From NCBI GenBank assembly GCA_023430315.1, contig JAEZAW010000083.1:1-20867 (forward strand): 20,867 bases of DNA. The letters are read 5' to 3'. The notes beneath the pieces were generated by a model, which was given only the letters and a program-made list of their open reading frames with translations, was not told the origin of the DNA and ran no database searches. Source of the stretch: Pseudomonadota bacterium. Its GTDB lineage: Bacteria; Pseudomonadota; Alphaproteobacteria; Rhizobiales; Hyphomicrobiaceae. This document shows, piece after piece, positions 1 to 8,161 of this stretch. A program made the translations under genes and the position numbers. Each line of letters opens with the position of its first letter. The stretch's first letter is position 1.

Positions 1-108
1 GAAACCCAGGTCCGCTACTGGCTCGCCGGCAATCTCTGCCGGTGCACGGGTTATGACAAGATCGTACGCGCCGTCATGGACGCCGCCGCCGAGATGAGAG
101 GAGCCTGA
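1..108 (+). CDS. Molybdenum hydroxylase [2Fe-2S] small subunit, C-terminal end (5' truncated)
   Basis: Only the last 35 codons are in the window; frame 1 is open from the first base to a TGA at 106-108. The peptide carries LAGNLCRCTGY, the C-R-C motif that in the xanthine dehydrogenase / CO dehydrogenase family holds the second [2Fe-2S] cluster in the helical C-terminal domain of the small subunit. The cluster passes electrons from the molybdenum site to the first [2Fe-2S] cluster and then to FAD. The next gene, the large subunit, starts 2 bases after this stop, and its ribosome binding site (GAGAGGAG, 95-102) lies inside this reading frame, so the two are co-transcribed and probably translationally coupled. 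The FAD-binding medium subunit is not visible and may lie upstream of the window. Confidence 0.93.
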   Translation, partial: ETQVRYWLAGNLCRCTGYDKIVRAVMDAAAEMRGA

Positions 109-110
109 TC

Positions 111-2390
111 ATGCAAGAGCGTGTCAAGAAGCCCCAGTTCGATGTTGTCGGCACCCGCCCGATCCGTCCGGACGGCGTCGACAAGGTGACCGGCCGCGCC
201 AAGTACGGCGCCGACCTCAAGATGGCCGGCCAGCTCGTCGGCAAGGTGCTGCGCTCGCCGCACGCCCACGCGCGCATCAAGTCGATCGACACGTCGAAGG
301 CGGCCGCGATGCCTGGCGTGAAGGCGATCGTCACAGCCGAGGACTTTCCCAAGCAGGCTTCGGAATTCGTTCCGGCCGGCGAGGGCGTCGTCAACTATCG
401 CGACATCTCGAACAACGTGATGGCTCGCGAAAAGGTCCTCTATGAAGGCCATGCAGTGGCTGCCGTTGCTGCACTTAATGAGAAAGCAGCAATTGCCGCT
501 CTCGACGCGATCAAGGTCGAGTACGAAATTCTGCCGCACGTCATCGACGAGATCGAAGCGATCAAGCCCGGCGCACCGATCCTGCACGACGACATGATCA
601 CCATCGGCGCCAACCCGCCGCCGACCAAGGCTTCGAACATCGCCAAGCGCGTCGAGTTCAACCTCGGCGACACGGCAAAGGGCTTCGCCGAGGCGGATCT
701 CATCGTCGAGCGGGAGTTCAAGACCAAGGCTGTCCACCAGGGCTACATCGAGCCGCACGCCTGCCTCGCGTCGGCCTCTGAGGACGGCTCCGCCGAGCTC
801 TGGGTGACGACGCAGGGCCACTGGGTCGTGCGCGCCTACTGCGCGAAGCTGCTCGGCTGGGACATCGGCAAGATCCGCGTGACCTCGTCGGAAATCGGTG
901 GCGGTTTCGGCGGCAAGACCGTCGTGTACCTCGAGCCGCTGGCGCTGGCGCTCTCGAAAAAGTCGCGTCGACCGGTGAAGATGGTCATGAGCCGTGAGGA
1001 GGTCTTCAAGGCCAGCGGCCCGACCTCCGGCGGCACGGTCAAAGTGAAGATGGGCGTCAAGAAGGACGGCCGCATCACCGCAGCCGAGGGCGAGATCACG
1101 CTGCAGGCAGGTGCGTTCCAGGGCAGCCCCGTGCAGCCCGCCTGCATGTGCGCCTTCGCGAACTACGACCTCGAGAACGTGAAGGTCACGGGCTACGACG
1201 TCGTGTCGAACCGACCGAAGGTCGCGGCCTATCGCGCGCCGGGCGGCCCGATCTCGACCTACGGCGTCGAAAGCGTTGTCGACGAGATCGCCGAGAAGCT
1301 CGGCATGTGCCCGATCGAGCTTCGCCTGAAGAACGCCGCCAAGGAAGGCACACGCGCAGCCTACGGCCCGAAGTTCGGCCCCGTCGGTCTCATCGAGTGC
1401 CTCGAAGCGGCTAAAGAGAGCGATCACTGGAAGGCACCGCTCGGTCCCAACCAGGGTCGCGGCGTCGCGGCCGGCTTCTGGTTCAACATCGGCGGCGAGA
1501 CGACCGTATCGCTGCAGCTCAACGAGGACGGCACGCTCACCCTGATGGCGGGCACGCCCGACATCGGAGGTCTGCGCGCCTCGCTCTGCATGATGGCGGC
1601 TGAAGAGCTGAAGGTCGACGTCAACAAAATCCGCCCGATCATCGCGGACACGAGCTCGCTCGGGTACAACTTCCTCACCGGCGGCAGCCGCTCGACTTTC
1701 TCGAGCGGCATGGCGACCGTCGAGGCGGCACGCTCGATCGTGAAGCAGGCGTGCGGTCGCGCGGCGAAGCTCTGGGACATCCCAGAGGAAGCCGTGACGT
1801 TCGAGGACGGCATGATCCGCCCTGCCGGCGAGAATGCCGGCAAGCACAAGCCCATGCACCTCAGTGATATCGCGAAGGTCGCGGGCAAGACCGGTGGCGC
1901 CATCGTCGGCTATGCCGCGATCAGCGCTCAGGGTGCGGCCCCGAGCTTCGGCGTGCACATTGCCGATACCGAGGTCGATCCCGGCACGGGCAAGGTAACG
2001 GTCACGCGCTACACGGCCATCCAGGATGCCGGCAAGGCCATTCATCCGGCCTATGTCGAAGGGCAGTACCAGGGCGGCGCCGTGCAGGGCATCGGCTGGG
2101 CGCTCAACGAGGAGTACATCTACGGCGCTGACGGCAAACTGCAGAACGCCGGCTTCCTCGACTATCGCATCCCAGTCGCGTCCGACCTGCCGATGATCGA
2201 CACGGTCATCGTCGAGGTTCCGAATCCGCGCCACCCGTACGGCGTGCGCGGCATCGGCGAGACCCCGATCGTGCCACCCATGGCCGCGATTGGCGCCTCG
2301 GTCCGCCGCTCTTCGGGTGTGCGCTTCTTCGAGCTGCCGATGTCGCCGCCGAAGGTGCTGAAGGCCATGAAGGCTGCCGGCAAGGCGTGA
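111..2390 (+). CDS. Xanthine dehydrogenase family protein, molybdopterin-binding large subunit
   Basis: A 759-residue protein, the normal length for a separate large subunit of this family. It would bind molybdopterin cytosine dinucleotide and hydroxylate an unknown substrate with water as oxygen donor. Visible hallmarks: the N-terminal hammerhead domain with GKVLRSPHAHARI (about residues 45-57); EIGGGFGGK at 261-269, the glycine-rich cofactor loop; YRAPGG at 374-379 in the active-site loop; and GIGETP near the C-terminus, where E717 is the expected catalytic glutamate. The active-site loop has neither the form I CO dehydrogenase AYRCSFR motif nor the form II AYRGAGR motif, so a CO dehydrogenase call is not justified; the YRAP type occurs in other hydroxylases of aromatic or N-heterocyclic compounds. 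The ATG at 111 is preceded by a good Shine-Dalgarno sequence. Substrate cannot be read from sequence. Confidence 0.93.
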   Translation: MQERVKKPQFDVVGTRPIRPDGVDKVTGRAKYGADLKMAGQLVGKVLRSPHAHARIKSIDTSKAAAMPGVKAIVTAEDFPKQASEFVPAGEGVVNYRDISNNVMAREKVLYEGHAVAAVAALNEKAAIAALDAIKVEYEILPHVIDEIEAIKPGAPILHDDMITIGANPPPTKASNIAKRVEFNLGDTAKGFAEADLIVEREFKTKAVHQGYIEPHACLASASEDGSAELWVTTQGHWVVRAYCAKLLGWDIGKIRVTSSEIGGGFGGKTVVYLEPLALALSKKSRRPVKMVMSREEVFKASGPTSGGTVKVKMGVKKDGRITAAEGEITLQAGAFQGSPVQPACMCAFANYDLENVKVTGYDVVSNRPKVAAYRAPGGPISTYGVESVVDEIAEKLGMCPIELRLKNAAKEGTRAAYGPKFGPVGLIECLEAAKESDHWKAPLGPNQGRGVAAGFWFNIGGETTVSLQLNEDGTLTLMAGTPDIGGLRASLCMMAAEELKVDVNKIRPIIADTSSLGYNFLTGGSRSTFSSGMATVEAARSIVKQACGRAAKLWDIPEEAVTFEDGMIRPAGENAGKHKPMHLSDIAKVAGKTGGAIVGYAAISAQGAAPSFGVHIADTEVDPGTGKVTVTRYTAIQDAGKAIHPAYVEGQYQGGAVQGIGWALNEEYIYGADGKLQNAGFLDYRIPVASDLPMIDTVIVEVPNPRHPYGVRGIGETPIVPPMAAIGASVRRSSGVRFFELPMSPPKVLKAMKAAGKA

Positions 2391-2422
2391 TGGGCGCAAG
2401 GCCGTTACGCATGTGAAATGAC

Positions 2423-2454
2423 ATCAGGCCCGCACACGACCGTGCGGGCCTGAT
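2423..2454 (+). terminator. Intercistronic stem-loop, possible partial terminator
   Basis: Arms 2423-2435 and 2442-2454 are perfect reverse complements (13 bp) with a 6-base loop. No T-tract follows on the plus strand, and the MoaD-like gene starts only 21 bases later, leaving no room for a separate promoter. It may therefore be a partial terminator or mRNA-stabilising stem within one transcript. On the minus strand a short TCATTTC follows, so it might also stop antisense read-through from the convergent transporter operon. Confidence 0.6.
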
Positions 2455-2475
2455 TGCATAGATGGGAGTGAAGCC

Positions 2476-2721
2476 ATGGCCCACGTCACGCTGATCGGGA
2501 ATCTGCGCCAGTACACAGGCGACGTGACGGAGCTCCATGTCGAGGCCGGCACGATACGCCAGCTCTTCCGCAAGCTCGGCGAGAAATTCCCCGAGTTGGC
2601 GCCGCATCTGGAAGAGGGGCTTGCCGTCGCGATCGACGGCCAGATCTATCAGGATGCGCTGCTCGAGCCGATCGGCGACGACGCCGAGGTCCACATCCTG
2701 CCGCAGATCGCGGGCGGCTAA
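2476..2721 (+). CDS. MoaD/ThiS family ubiquitin-fold protein
   Basis: An 81-residue protein with the pattern of the MoaD/ThiS sulfur-carrier family: short length, N-terminal beta strand (VTLIGNLRQYTG), a helix in the middle, a late strand containing DAEVHILPQIA, and a C-terminal Gly-Gly that would be adenylated by a MoeB-like enzyme and converted to a thiocarboxylate. Classical MoaD is the small subunit of molybdopterin synthase. No moaE is nearby, and the position after a molybdenum hydroxylase suggests a role in cofactor supply or sulfuration for that enzyme (inference). The ATG at 2476 has GGGAG 7 bases upstream. Its TAA at 2719-2721 overlaps the stop codon of the convergent transporter gene. 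It might also be a carrier for another sulfur transfer; the family call is firmer than the role. Confidence 0.85.
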   Translation: MAHVTLIGNLRQYTGDVTELHVEAGTIRQLFRKLGEKFPELAPHLEEGLAVAIDGQIYQDALLEPIGDDAEVHILPQIAGG

Positions 2722-4361
2722 GCGACCGACTGCTGGGCGCCGAAGTCACGGCCTGGCGCCGCGTCGAAGAGCGCCTTCGTGTACTCGTGCTGCGGATTGC
2801 GGAAGACGTCTGTCGTCGTCCCGTGCTCGACCACCACGCCGTTCTTCATCACCGCGATGCGGTCGCAGATCTGGGCGGCGACGCGCAGATCGTGCGTGAT
2901 GAACAGCACGGCGAGGTCGAACTGCTTGCGGATGCTGTCGAGCAGCTCGAGCACTTGCGCCTGCACCGACACGTCGAGCGCTGAGACGGCCTCGTCCGCG
3001 ATGAGCAGCGTCGGCCCCATGGCGAGCGCGCGCGCGATGCAGATGCGCTGGCGCTGACCGCCGGAGAACTGGTGCGGATAGCGATCGAGCGCGTCGGGGG
3101 AGAGGCCCACGAGCCCCATCAGCTCACGCGCCTTCTCCTGCGCCTTCTCGTGCGTCATGCCGAAGTTGATCGGCCCCTCGACGATCGACTGGCCAACCGT
3201 CCGGCGCGGATTGAGCGAGCGATATGGGTCCTGGAAGACGATCTGGATATCGCGGCGGTAGGGCCTGAGATCTCGCTCGGCGAGATGCGCGACATTCACC
3301 CCGTCGACAACGATCTCACCCTCGGAGGGTTCGATCAGTCGCGCGATGCAGCGCGCGACGGTCGTTTTGCCCGAGCCGGACTCGCCGACGATGCCGAGCG
3401 TCTCGCCCTTGCGGATGTGGAAGTTCACATCCTGCGCGGCCTTGACGATGCGCGCCTTGCGGTTGAGGAACGAACGCTTGCCGTAGACTTTCGAGAGCTG
3501 CTTCGCTTCCAGCGCCAGCTTACCTTCGACTGGCGCACGCTTCGGCGGCACGAGGCTCGGCACGGCAGCAACCAGCATTTTTGTGTAGGCCTCGCGCGGG
3601 CGCCGCAGCACCTCGTCGCGCGTGCCCTGCTCGACGACGCGGCCGTGCTGCATGACGACCACGCGGTCAGCGATCTCGGACACGACACCGAAGTCGTGAG
3701 TGATGAACATCACACCTGTATTGCGGCGCGACTGCATTTCCTTGATGAGCTTCAGGATCTGCGCCTGCGTGGTCACGTCGAGCGCCGTCGTCGGCTCGTC
3801 GGCAATGAGAAGGGCCGGATCGAGGATCAGCGCCGCGGCAATCATGATGCGCTGACGCTGACCGCCGGAGAGCTGATGCGGATACGCGTCGATCATCAGC
3901 TCCGGATCAGGCAGCTTGACCGCATGCATGATCTCCAGAACGCGCTGGCGCTGCTCGGTCGCCGAGAGCTTGGTGTGGATCTCGAGCACCTCGGCGATCT
4001 GCTGCCCTACGCGCTGCACGGGATTGAGCGCCGTCATCGGCTCCTGGAAAATCATGCCCATGCGTGTGCCGCGAAGCGCGCGTAGGCGATGGATCGTCGC
4101 CTTGGTCGTGTCCTCGCCCTGCAGCAGCGTCTCGCCGCCCGTCACGACGAGATCGCGCTTCGGCAGCAGGCCCATGACGGCCTGCGCGGTAACGGACTTG
4201 CCGGAGCCCGACTCGCCGACAATGCAGACGATCTCGCGGGGGCCGATGTCGAAGCTGATGCCCTCGATCGCATTCTCGCGATCGGCGCCGCGCGGCAGAC
4301 GCACCCTGAGATTGCGCACTGAGAGTACGGGCTCAGTCATGCCAGTGAGAATCTCTTGCAT
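2718..4361 (-). CDS. Dipeptide-type ABC transporter ATP-binding protein, two fused ATPase domains (DppD-DppF type)
   Basis: A 547-residue cytoplasmic ATPase with two complete nucleotide-binding domains. Domain 1: Walker A GESGSGKS at 49-56, signature LSGGQ at 164-168, Walker B LLIADEP near 184-190 and H-loop His222. Domain 2: Walker A GESGSGKT at 326-333, signature FSGGQ at 432-436, Walker B LLIADEA near 452-458 and His490. Both resemble the OppD/DppD and OppF/DppF halves, which in many bacteria are separate proteins; the fusion is common in Proteobacteria. It energises import through the two permeases just upstream. The ATG at 4361 lies 6 bases after the permease stop; a second in-frame ATG at 4340 (M8) is possible. 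The stop overlaps that of the convergent MoaD-like gene. Confidence 0.95.
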   Translation of the reverse strand: MQEILTGMTEPVLSVRNLRVRLPRGADRENAIEGISFDIGPREIVCIVGESGSGKSVTAQAVMGLLPKRDLVVTGGETLLQGEDTTKATIHRLRALRGTRMGMIFQEPMTALNPVQRVGQQIAEVLEIHTKLSATEQRQRVLEIMHAVKLPDPELMIDAYPHQLSGGQRQRIMIAAALILDPALLIADEPTTALDVTTQAQILKLIKEMQSRRNTGVMFITHDFGVVSEIADRVVVMQHGRVVEQGTRDEVLRRPREAYTKMLVAAVPSLVPPKRAPVEGKLALEAKQLSKVYGKRSFLNRKARIVKAAQDVNFHIRKGETLGIVGESGSGKTTVARCIARLIEPSEGEIVVDGVNVAHLAERDLRPYRRDIQIVFQDPYRSLNPRRTVGQSIVEGPINFGMTHEKAQEKARELMGLVGLSPDALDRYPHQFSGGQRQRICIARALAMGPTLLIADEAVSALDVSVQAQVLELLDSIRKQFDLAVLFITHDLRVAAQICDRIAVMKNGVVVEHGTTTDVFRNPQHEYTKALFDAAPGRDFGAQQSVA

Positions 4362-4367
4362 GGCCGG

Positions 4368-5279
4368 TCAGAACCTCTTGGCGAAGCGCGGATCGAGCGT
4401 ATCTCGCAGACCGTCGCCGAGCATGTTGATCGCAAGCACCGCGAGCGCGAGCGCGATACCGGGATAGAGAATGTTGTGCGGCAGGATACGGAAGTACGTC
4501 CGCCCCTCGGCCATGATGTTGCCCCAGGTTGGCACCTCCGGCGGGATGCCGATACCGAGGAACGAGAGGATCGCCTCGACGAGAATGGCGCTGGCGCAGA
4601 TGAACGTGCCCTGCACGATCAAGGGCGCCGTCGTATTCGGAAGCACGTGGCGGAACAGCAAGGTCGGCGTCGGCGTGCCGACCGTGATGGCGCTTTCGAC
4701 GTAGGGCTCTTCGCGGATCGAGAGAACGACCGAACGGACGAGCCGCACGACGCGCGGCACCTGCGGAATGACGATCGCGATGATCACGGCTGGGAGGCCC
4801 GCGCGCGAGAGCGACACGAGCGCGATCGCGAGCAGGATCTCCGGGATGGCCATCAAGCCATCCATGAAGCGCATGATGATACCGTCAGCCCAACGAACGT
4901 AGCCGGCGATCATCCCGATGATGAGACCGATGAAGACGGCAATAATGGCGACCGTTATGCCGACGATGAGCGACACGCGCGCGCCGTAGACCACGCGGCT
5001 GTAGATGTCCCGTCCAAGGCTGTCCGAACCGAGGCGGTAAGTGACCTGCACGCGCTTTCCTTCATCGTCACGCATCGTGGTGACGTAGCCGGGCTTCTGG
5101 TTGCGCGCGGAAGGATTGATTTCGGCCGGATCACGCGTCCCAAGGAACGGCGCGAGGATGGCGATGATGAGCATGAACAACGCAATGGAGCCGCCGAAGA
5201 TGACGCTCGGGTTGCGCAGCACGGTCGACCAGACGGAACGGCGTCTGCGAACCGGCGGAGCTGCGTCGATGGTGGCCAT
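4368..5279 (-). CDS. ABC transporter permease, DppC/OppC type
   Basis: A 303-residue inner-membrane permease of the peptide/opine/nickel uptake family (BPD_transp_1). The N-terminus is a short basic segment (RRRRS) followed by a hydrophobic helix (about residues 28-50), and the DppC-type extracytoplasmic stretch with GTRDPAEINP follows. Further hydrophobic helices and the conserved coupling segment with TPTPTLLFRHVLPN, which contacts the ATPase, are present in the C-terminal half. I use the ATG at 5277-5279; a TTG one codon upstream (5282) is an alternative. The ATG shares one base with the TGA of the preceding permease (TGATG), a classic translational coupling arrangement. Confidence 0.94.
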   Translation of the reverse strand: MATIDAAPPVRRRRSVWSTVLRNPSVIFGGSIALFMLIIAILAPFLGTRDPAEINPSARNQKPGYVTTMRDDEGKRVQVTYRLGSDSLGRDIYSRVVYGARVSLIVGITVAIIAVFIGLIIGMIAGYVRWADGIIMRFMDGLMAIPEILLAIALVSLSRAGLPAVIIAIVIPQVPRVVRLVRSVVLSIREEPYVESAITVGTPTPTLLFRHVLPNTTAPLIVQGTFICASAILVEAILSFLGIGIPPEVPTWGNIMAEGRTYFRILPHNILYPGIALALAVLAINMLGDGLRDTLDPRFAKRF

Positions 5280-6220
5280 CAATAGCGGATCCTGGGATCG
5301 AGGAACGTGTAAGCGACATCAACCAGCAGGTTGATGAGCACATAGGCTAACGAGAAGAGAAGGATCACGGCCTGGATGGTCGGATAGTCGCGCGCAAGCA
5401 CGGCATCGACCGTGAGCAGGCCGAGCCCCGGCAGCGTGTACACCGACTCCGTCACGACGACGCCACCGATCAGGATGGCGATGGTAAGGCCGATGATGGT
5501 GAGGATCGGCACCGCCGCATTTGCCAGTGCATGGCGGACGAGAACCTTGATCTCGGTCTGGCCTTTGGCGCGGGCCGTACGGATGTAGTCCTCGTTCAGA
5601 ACCTCGAGGACGCTGGTCCGCGTCATGCGCGCGATGAAGGCGATGAAGACCACCGACAGCGTCATCGCGGGCAGCACCAGCCTCAGAAGCCATCCGCCGA
5701 CGCCGTCTCTTATGCGCTGATAGCCCTGTACGGGGAGCCAATCGAGCGTGACTGCAAAGATATAGATGAGAATGTACCCGACGACGAACACGGGAATGGA
5801 GAAGCCCAGCACCGAGAACCCCATCACGAAGCGATCGATCCAAGTCCCGTGATTGTGGGCAGCGATCACGCCAAGCGGCACCGCGATCAGCACCACGAGG
5901 AGGATCGTTACGATCGATAGCGAGAGCGTCGGCTCGAGGCGTTCACCGATCAGCTCGGCAACCTGCTTCTTGTAAAAGAAGCTTTCGCCGAAATCGCCCT
6001 GCAGGACGCCGGTGATCCAGATGATGAACTGCTTGAGGATCGGCTCATTCAGGCCAAGCCGCTCGCGGATCAACTCGATCTGCTGAGGATTTGCATAGTC
6101 GCCGGCGATGATCGCGGCAGGATCGGACGGCGTGAGCCGCAGCATGAGGAAGACAAGCACCGCCACGATCGCCAGCACCGGCAATGTGGAAAGGACCCGC
6201 CGGAGAATATAGCCGCCCAT
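5279..6220 (-). CDS. ABC transporter permease, DppB/OppB type
   Basis: A 313-residue inner-membrane permease. The start YILRRVLSTLPVLAIVAVLV is the typical first helix of DppB/OppB proteins, followed by the conserved LTPSDPA and an extracytoplasmic segment with RERLGLNEP. Several hydrophobic helices follow, and the coupling loop with ARAKGQTEIKVLVRHALANA is the EAA-type ATPase contact. It pairs with the downstream DppC-type permease. The ATG at 6218-6220 has AGGA a few bases upstream. It is 105 bases after the binding-protein gene, a gap that holds a stable stem-loop. Ligand is not predictable from the permease. Confidence 0.94.
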   Translation of the reverse strand: MGGYILRRVLSTLPVLAIVAVLVFLMLRLTPSDPAAIIAGDYANPQQIELIRERLGLNEPILKQFIIWITGVLQGDFGESFFYKKQVAELIGERLEPTLSLSIVTILLVVLIAVPLGVIAAHNHGTWIDRFVMGFSVLGFSIPVFVVGYILIYIFAVTLDWLPVQGYQRIRDGVGGWLLRLVLPAMTLSVVFIAFIARMTRTSVLEVLNEDYIRTARAKGQTEIKVLVRHALANAAVPILTIIGLTIAILIGGVVVTESVYTLPGLGLLTVDAVLARDYPTIQAVILLFSLAYVLINLLVDVAYTFLDPRIRY

Positions 6221-6278
6221 GGAATTCCTGATCTGTGCTCTGCAAACTGCCGAGACGGGCGTTAACCGACCGCCACGC

Positions 6279-6308
6279 TGTATTCCCGGCGAGCCCGCCG
6301 GGAATACA
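6279..6308 (-). repeat. Stem-loop between binding protein 1 and permease gene
   Basis: The arms 6279-6290 and 6297-6308 are perfect reverse complements (12 bp) and one further G-C pair closes a 4-base loop. No T-tract follows in the minus direction, so it is more likely a stabilising or partially terminating element than a full terminator. In known importers, such elements keep binding-protein mRNA more abundant than permease mRNA. It lies 18 bases after the binding-protein stop. Confidence 0.65.
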
Positions 6309-6325
6309 ATACGTGACCTGCCCCA

Positions 6326-7903
6326 TTATTCAATTGTGATATTCCAAAGCACCGGGGCGGGAGCCGGAACGACACCCTTCACATTGTTCCGCAGTGCGCC
6401 GTGGTTATAGAACTGGCCCAGATGAGCGTGCGTCGGATACTCGGCGACACGCTTCTGGATGGCCTCGACAATGGCCTTTTGCTTGGCGGGGTCGACCTCT
6501 TTCGCGAAGTCATCCCGCAGCTTCTCGATCTTTTCATCGCAGGGCCACCCGAACATCGCCTTGTCGCAAGCAGCGTTCACGAAGCCCGCCATAACCGGAT
6601 TGAGCAGATCGCCGGCGACCCATGACGTTAGAAAGGCGTGCCAGCCGCCCGCCGCTGGCGGATCCTTCTTGACGCGCCGGGCGACGACCGTCTGCCAGTC
6701 CATGGACTGCATATCCACCTTGAAACCCGCCCGCTCCATGAGCGACTTAGCGACGGGCGCGAGGTTGGTCAGCGACTGGTTGTCGGTCGACTGCATGAGC
6801 ACGATCGGCGTGCCGTCGTACTTGGCCTCGGCGAGCAGCTCGCGCGCCTTCTTGAAGTTCGACTCGAGCATGTCCTCGAAGCCGACCTCGGTGCCGAACG
6901 GCGTACCGCAGACAAACAGGCCCTTGCAGACCTTGTAGTACTCTTCGGCACCGACGGTCGCCTTCAGGAAATCTTCCTGATTGAAGGCATGCAGGACCGC
7001 CTGACGTACCTTCGGGTTGTCGAAGGGCTTGTGCAGGACGTTGAAGCGGAACGTGTACTGGCTCCCGAGCGGGTTCCAGTTGAACATATAAATGTCTTTG
7101 CTCTTCTTGATCAGCGGGTGGAGGTCGTGCGGCGGTGCCTCGATATAGTCCACCTCGCCGGCGAGGAGCGCGTTGACGGCCTGCTGATGATCGCGGATCG
7201 GCAGCCACTCGACGCGGTCGACCTTCACGACCTTGCCACCCGTCGTGCCTGACGGCGGCTCCGAGCGCGGCTTATAAGCGTCGAACTTCACGTAGACGAT
7301 CTTGCTGCCGGGGACCCACTCGTCGCGCTTGAAGACGAACGGACCTGAGCCGATGAACTCCTCAATTTGTTTGTTCGGATCGCCTTCGGCGACGCGCTTC
7401 GGCATCATGAAGGGCACGTTCGAGGAGGGCTTGCCGAGTGCCAGCAGCACCAGACCGGTCGGCTCCTTGAGCTTGATCTCGAAGGTCTTGGCGTCCTTCG
7501 CCTCGATCGAGGCGACGAAGGACATCATCTTCTGGCCCATCGAATCCTTCGCTGCCCAGCGCTTGATCGAGGGAATGACGTCGGCGGTCGTGACCGGCTG
7601 ACCATCGTGCCAGGAGAGGCCGTCCCGCAGCGTCATGGTCCAGGTGAGCTTGTCGTCGGACAGCTTGTAGCTGTCGATCATCTGCGGCTTGATCTCGCCC
7701 TTGTCGTCCATGCCGAAAAGAGTGTCGTAGACCATATAGCCGTGGTTGCGGACGACGTACGCGGTCGTCCAGATCGGGTCGAGAATCTTGAGATCGGAGT
7801 GGGGGACGAACCGCAGGCTCTTCTGCGCAGACGCCTCCGACATGGAAAATGGAACTGCGGCCGCCACCGCAACTGCGGTCAGCGCACGACGCATAGTGCT
7901 CAT
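6326..7903 (-). CDS. ABC transporter substrate-binding protein 1 (SBP_bac_5 family)
   Basis: A 525-residue periplasmic solute receptor of the DppA/OppA family. It has a Sec signal peptide with basic MRR, a hydrophobic core and a likely cleavage after ASA (residues 24-26) before Gln27. The mature start RFVPHSDLKILDPIWTTAYV and later DGLSWHDGQPVT plus SGPFVFKRDEW are typical of family 5 binding proteins. No lipobox cysteine is present, so it should be soluble in the periplasm. The ATG at 7901-7903 has AAGGGAG 7 bases upstream. It is the closest binding protein to the permeases and is probably expressed with them. It is a close paralogue of the next gene upstream: 525 residues each, no indels, about 87% identity by hand count. 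Ligand unknown; peptides are the default guess, but opines, glycosides or other solutes are possible. Confidence 0.95.
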   Translation of the reverse strand: MSTMRRALTAVAVAAAVPFSMSEASAQKSLRFVPHSDLKILDPIWTTAYVVRNHGYMVYDTLFGMDDKGEIKPQMIDSYKLSDDKLTWTMTLRDGLSWHDGQPVTTADVIPSIKRWAAKDSMGQKMMSFVASIEAKDAKTFEIKLKEPTGLVLLALGKPSSNVPFMMPKRVAEGDPNKQIEEFIGSGPFVFKRDEWVPGSKIVYVKFDAYKPRSEPPSGTTGGKVVKVDRVEWLPIRDHQQAVNALLAGEVDYIEAPPHDLHPLIKKSKDIYMFNWNPLGSQYTFRFNVLHKPFDNPKVRQAVLHAFNQEDFLKATVGAEEYYKVCKGLFVCGTPFGTEVGFEDMLESNFKKARELLAEAKYDGTPIVLMQSTDNQSLTNLAPVAKSLMERAGFKVDMQSMDWQTVVARRVKKDPPAAGGWHAFLTSWVAGDLLNPVMAGFVNAACDKAMFGWPCDEKIEKLRDDFAKEVDPAKQKAIVEAIQKRVAEYPTHAHLGQFYNHGALRNNVKGVVPAPAPVLWNITIE

Positions 7904-7970
7904 TCAGGAACTCCCTTCGGGGTCGATACTCGCCAAGTTTCAAGGGCGGAATCTAAAGCTGGTGGCGCGC

Positions 7971-8001
7971 ATTATGCCCGCTGCCCCCGTCGGGAAGTCA
8001 A
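7971..8001 (-). promoter_or_regulatory. Candidate promoter of binding protein 1
   Basis: On the minus strand TTGACT (7996-8001) is followed after 19 bases by CATAAT (7971-7976), 67 bases before the start codon. It lies downstream of the terminator at 8086-8125, where this gene needs its own promoter. The 19-base spacing is longer than the sigma-70 optimum, which lowers confidence, but the same arrangement occurs upstream of the paralogue. Confidence 0.4.
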
Positions 8002-8085
8002 ACGCTGCACCGCACAAATTGTGGTCATTAATGCTGGTAGAAGCGGCACTTAGTGCGCGAAAGGTTAGGTGTGCGATGCGAAATG

Positions 8086-8125
8086 AAAACGGCCGAGCAA
8101 AACCGCTTGGGGTCTTGCTCGGCCG
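8086..8125 (-). terminator. Rho-independent terminator after binding protein 2
   Basis: Arms 8090-8104 and 8111-8125 form a 15-bp stem with a 6-base loop. The single non-Watson-Crick position (8101/8114) is C-A on the plus strand but a G-U wobble in minus-strand RNA, and TTTT (8086-8089) follows on the minus strand. Both facts point to termination of the minus-strand gene whose stop codon is at 8162, 36 bases upstream. Confidence 0.88.
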
Positions 8126-8161
8126 CTGGTGATGGTTCGGCGCAGTCACGCACCGAGACAG

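Noticed and set aside
111..2390. Carbon monoxide dehydrogenase large subunit (coxL)
   Set aside because: The active-site loop reads YRAPGG and not the form I or form II CO dehydrogenase motif.
51..2399. 782-codon open frame on the minus strand, antisense to the molybdenum hydroxylase large subunit
   Set aside because: The plus-strand protein has clear family motifs throughout. The antisense frame is Arg/Asp/Ala/His-rich without recognisable domains, a usual by-product of GC-rich codon bias.
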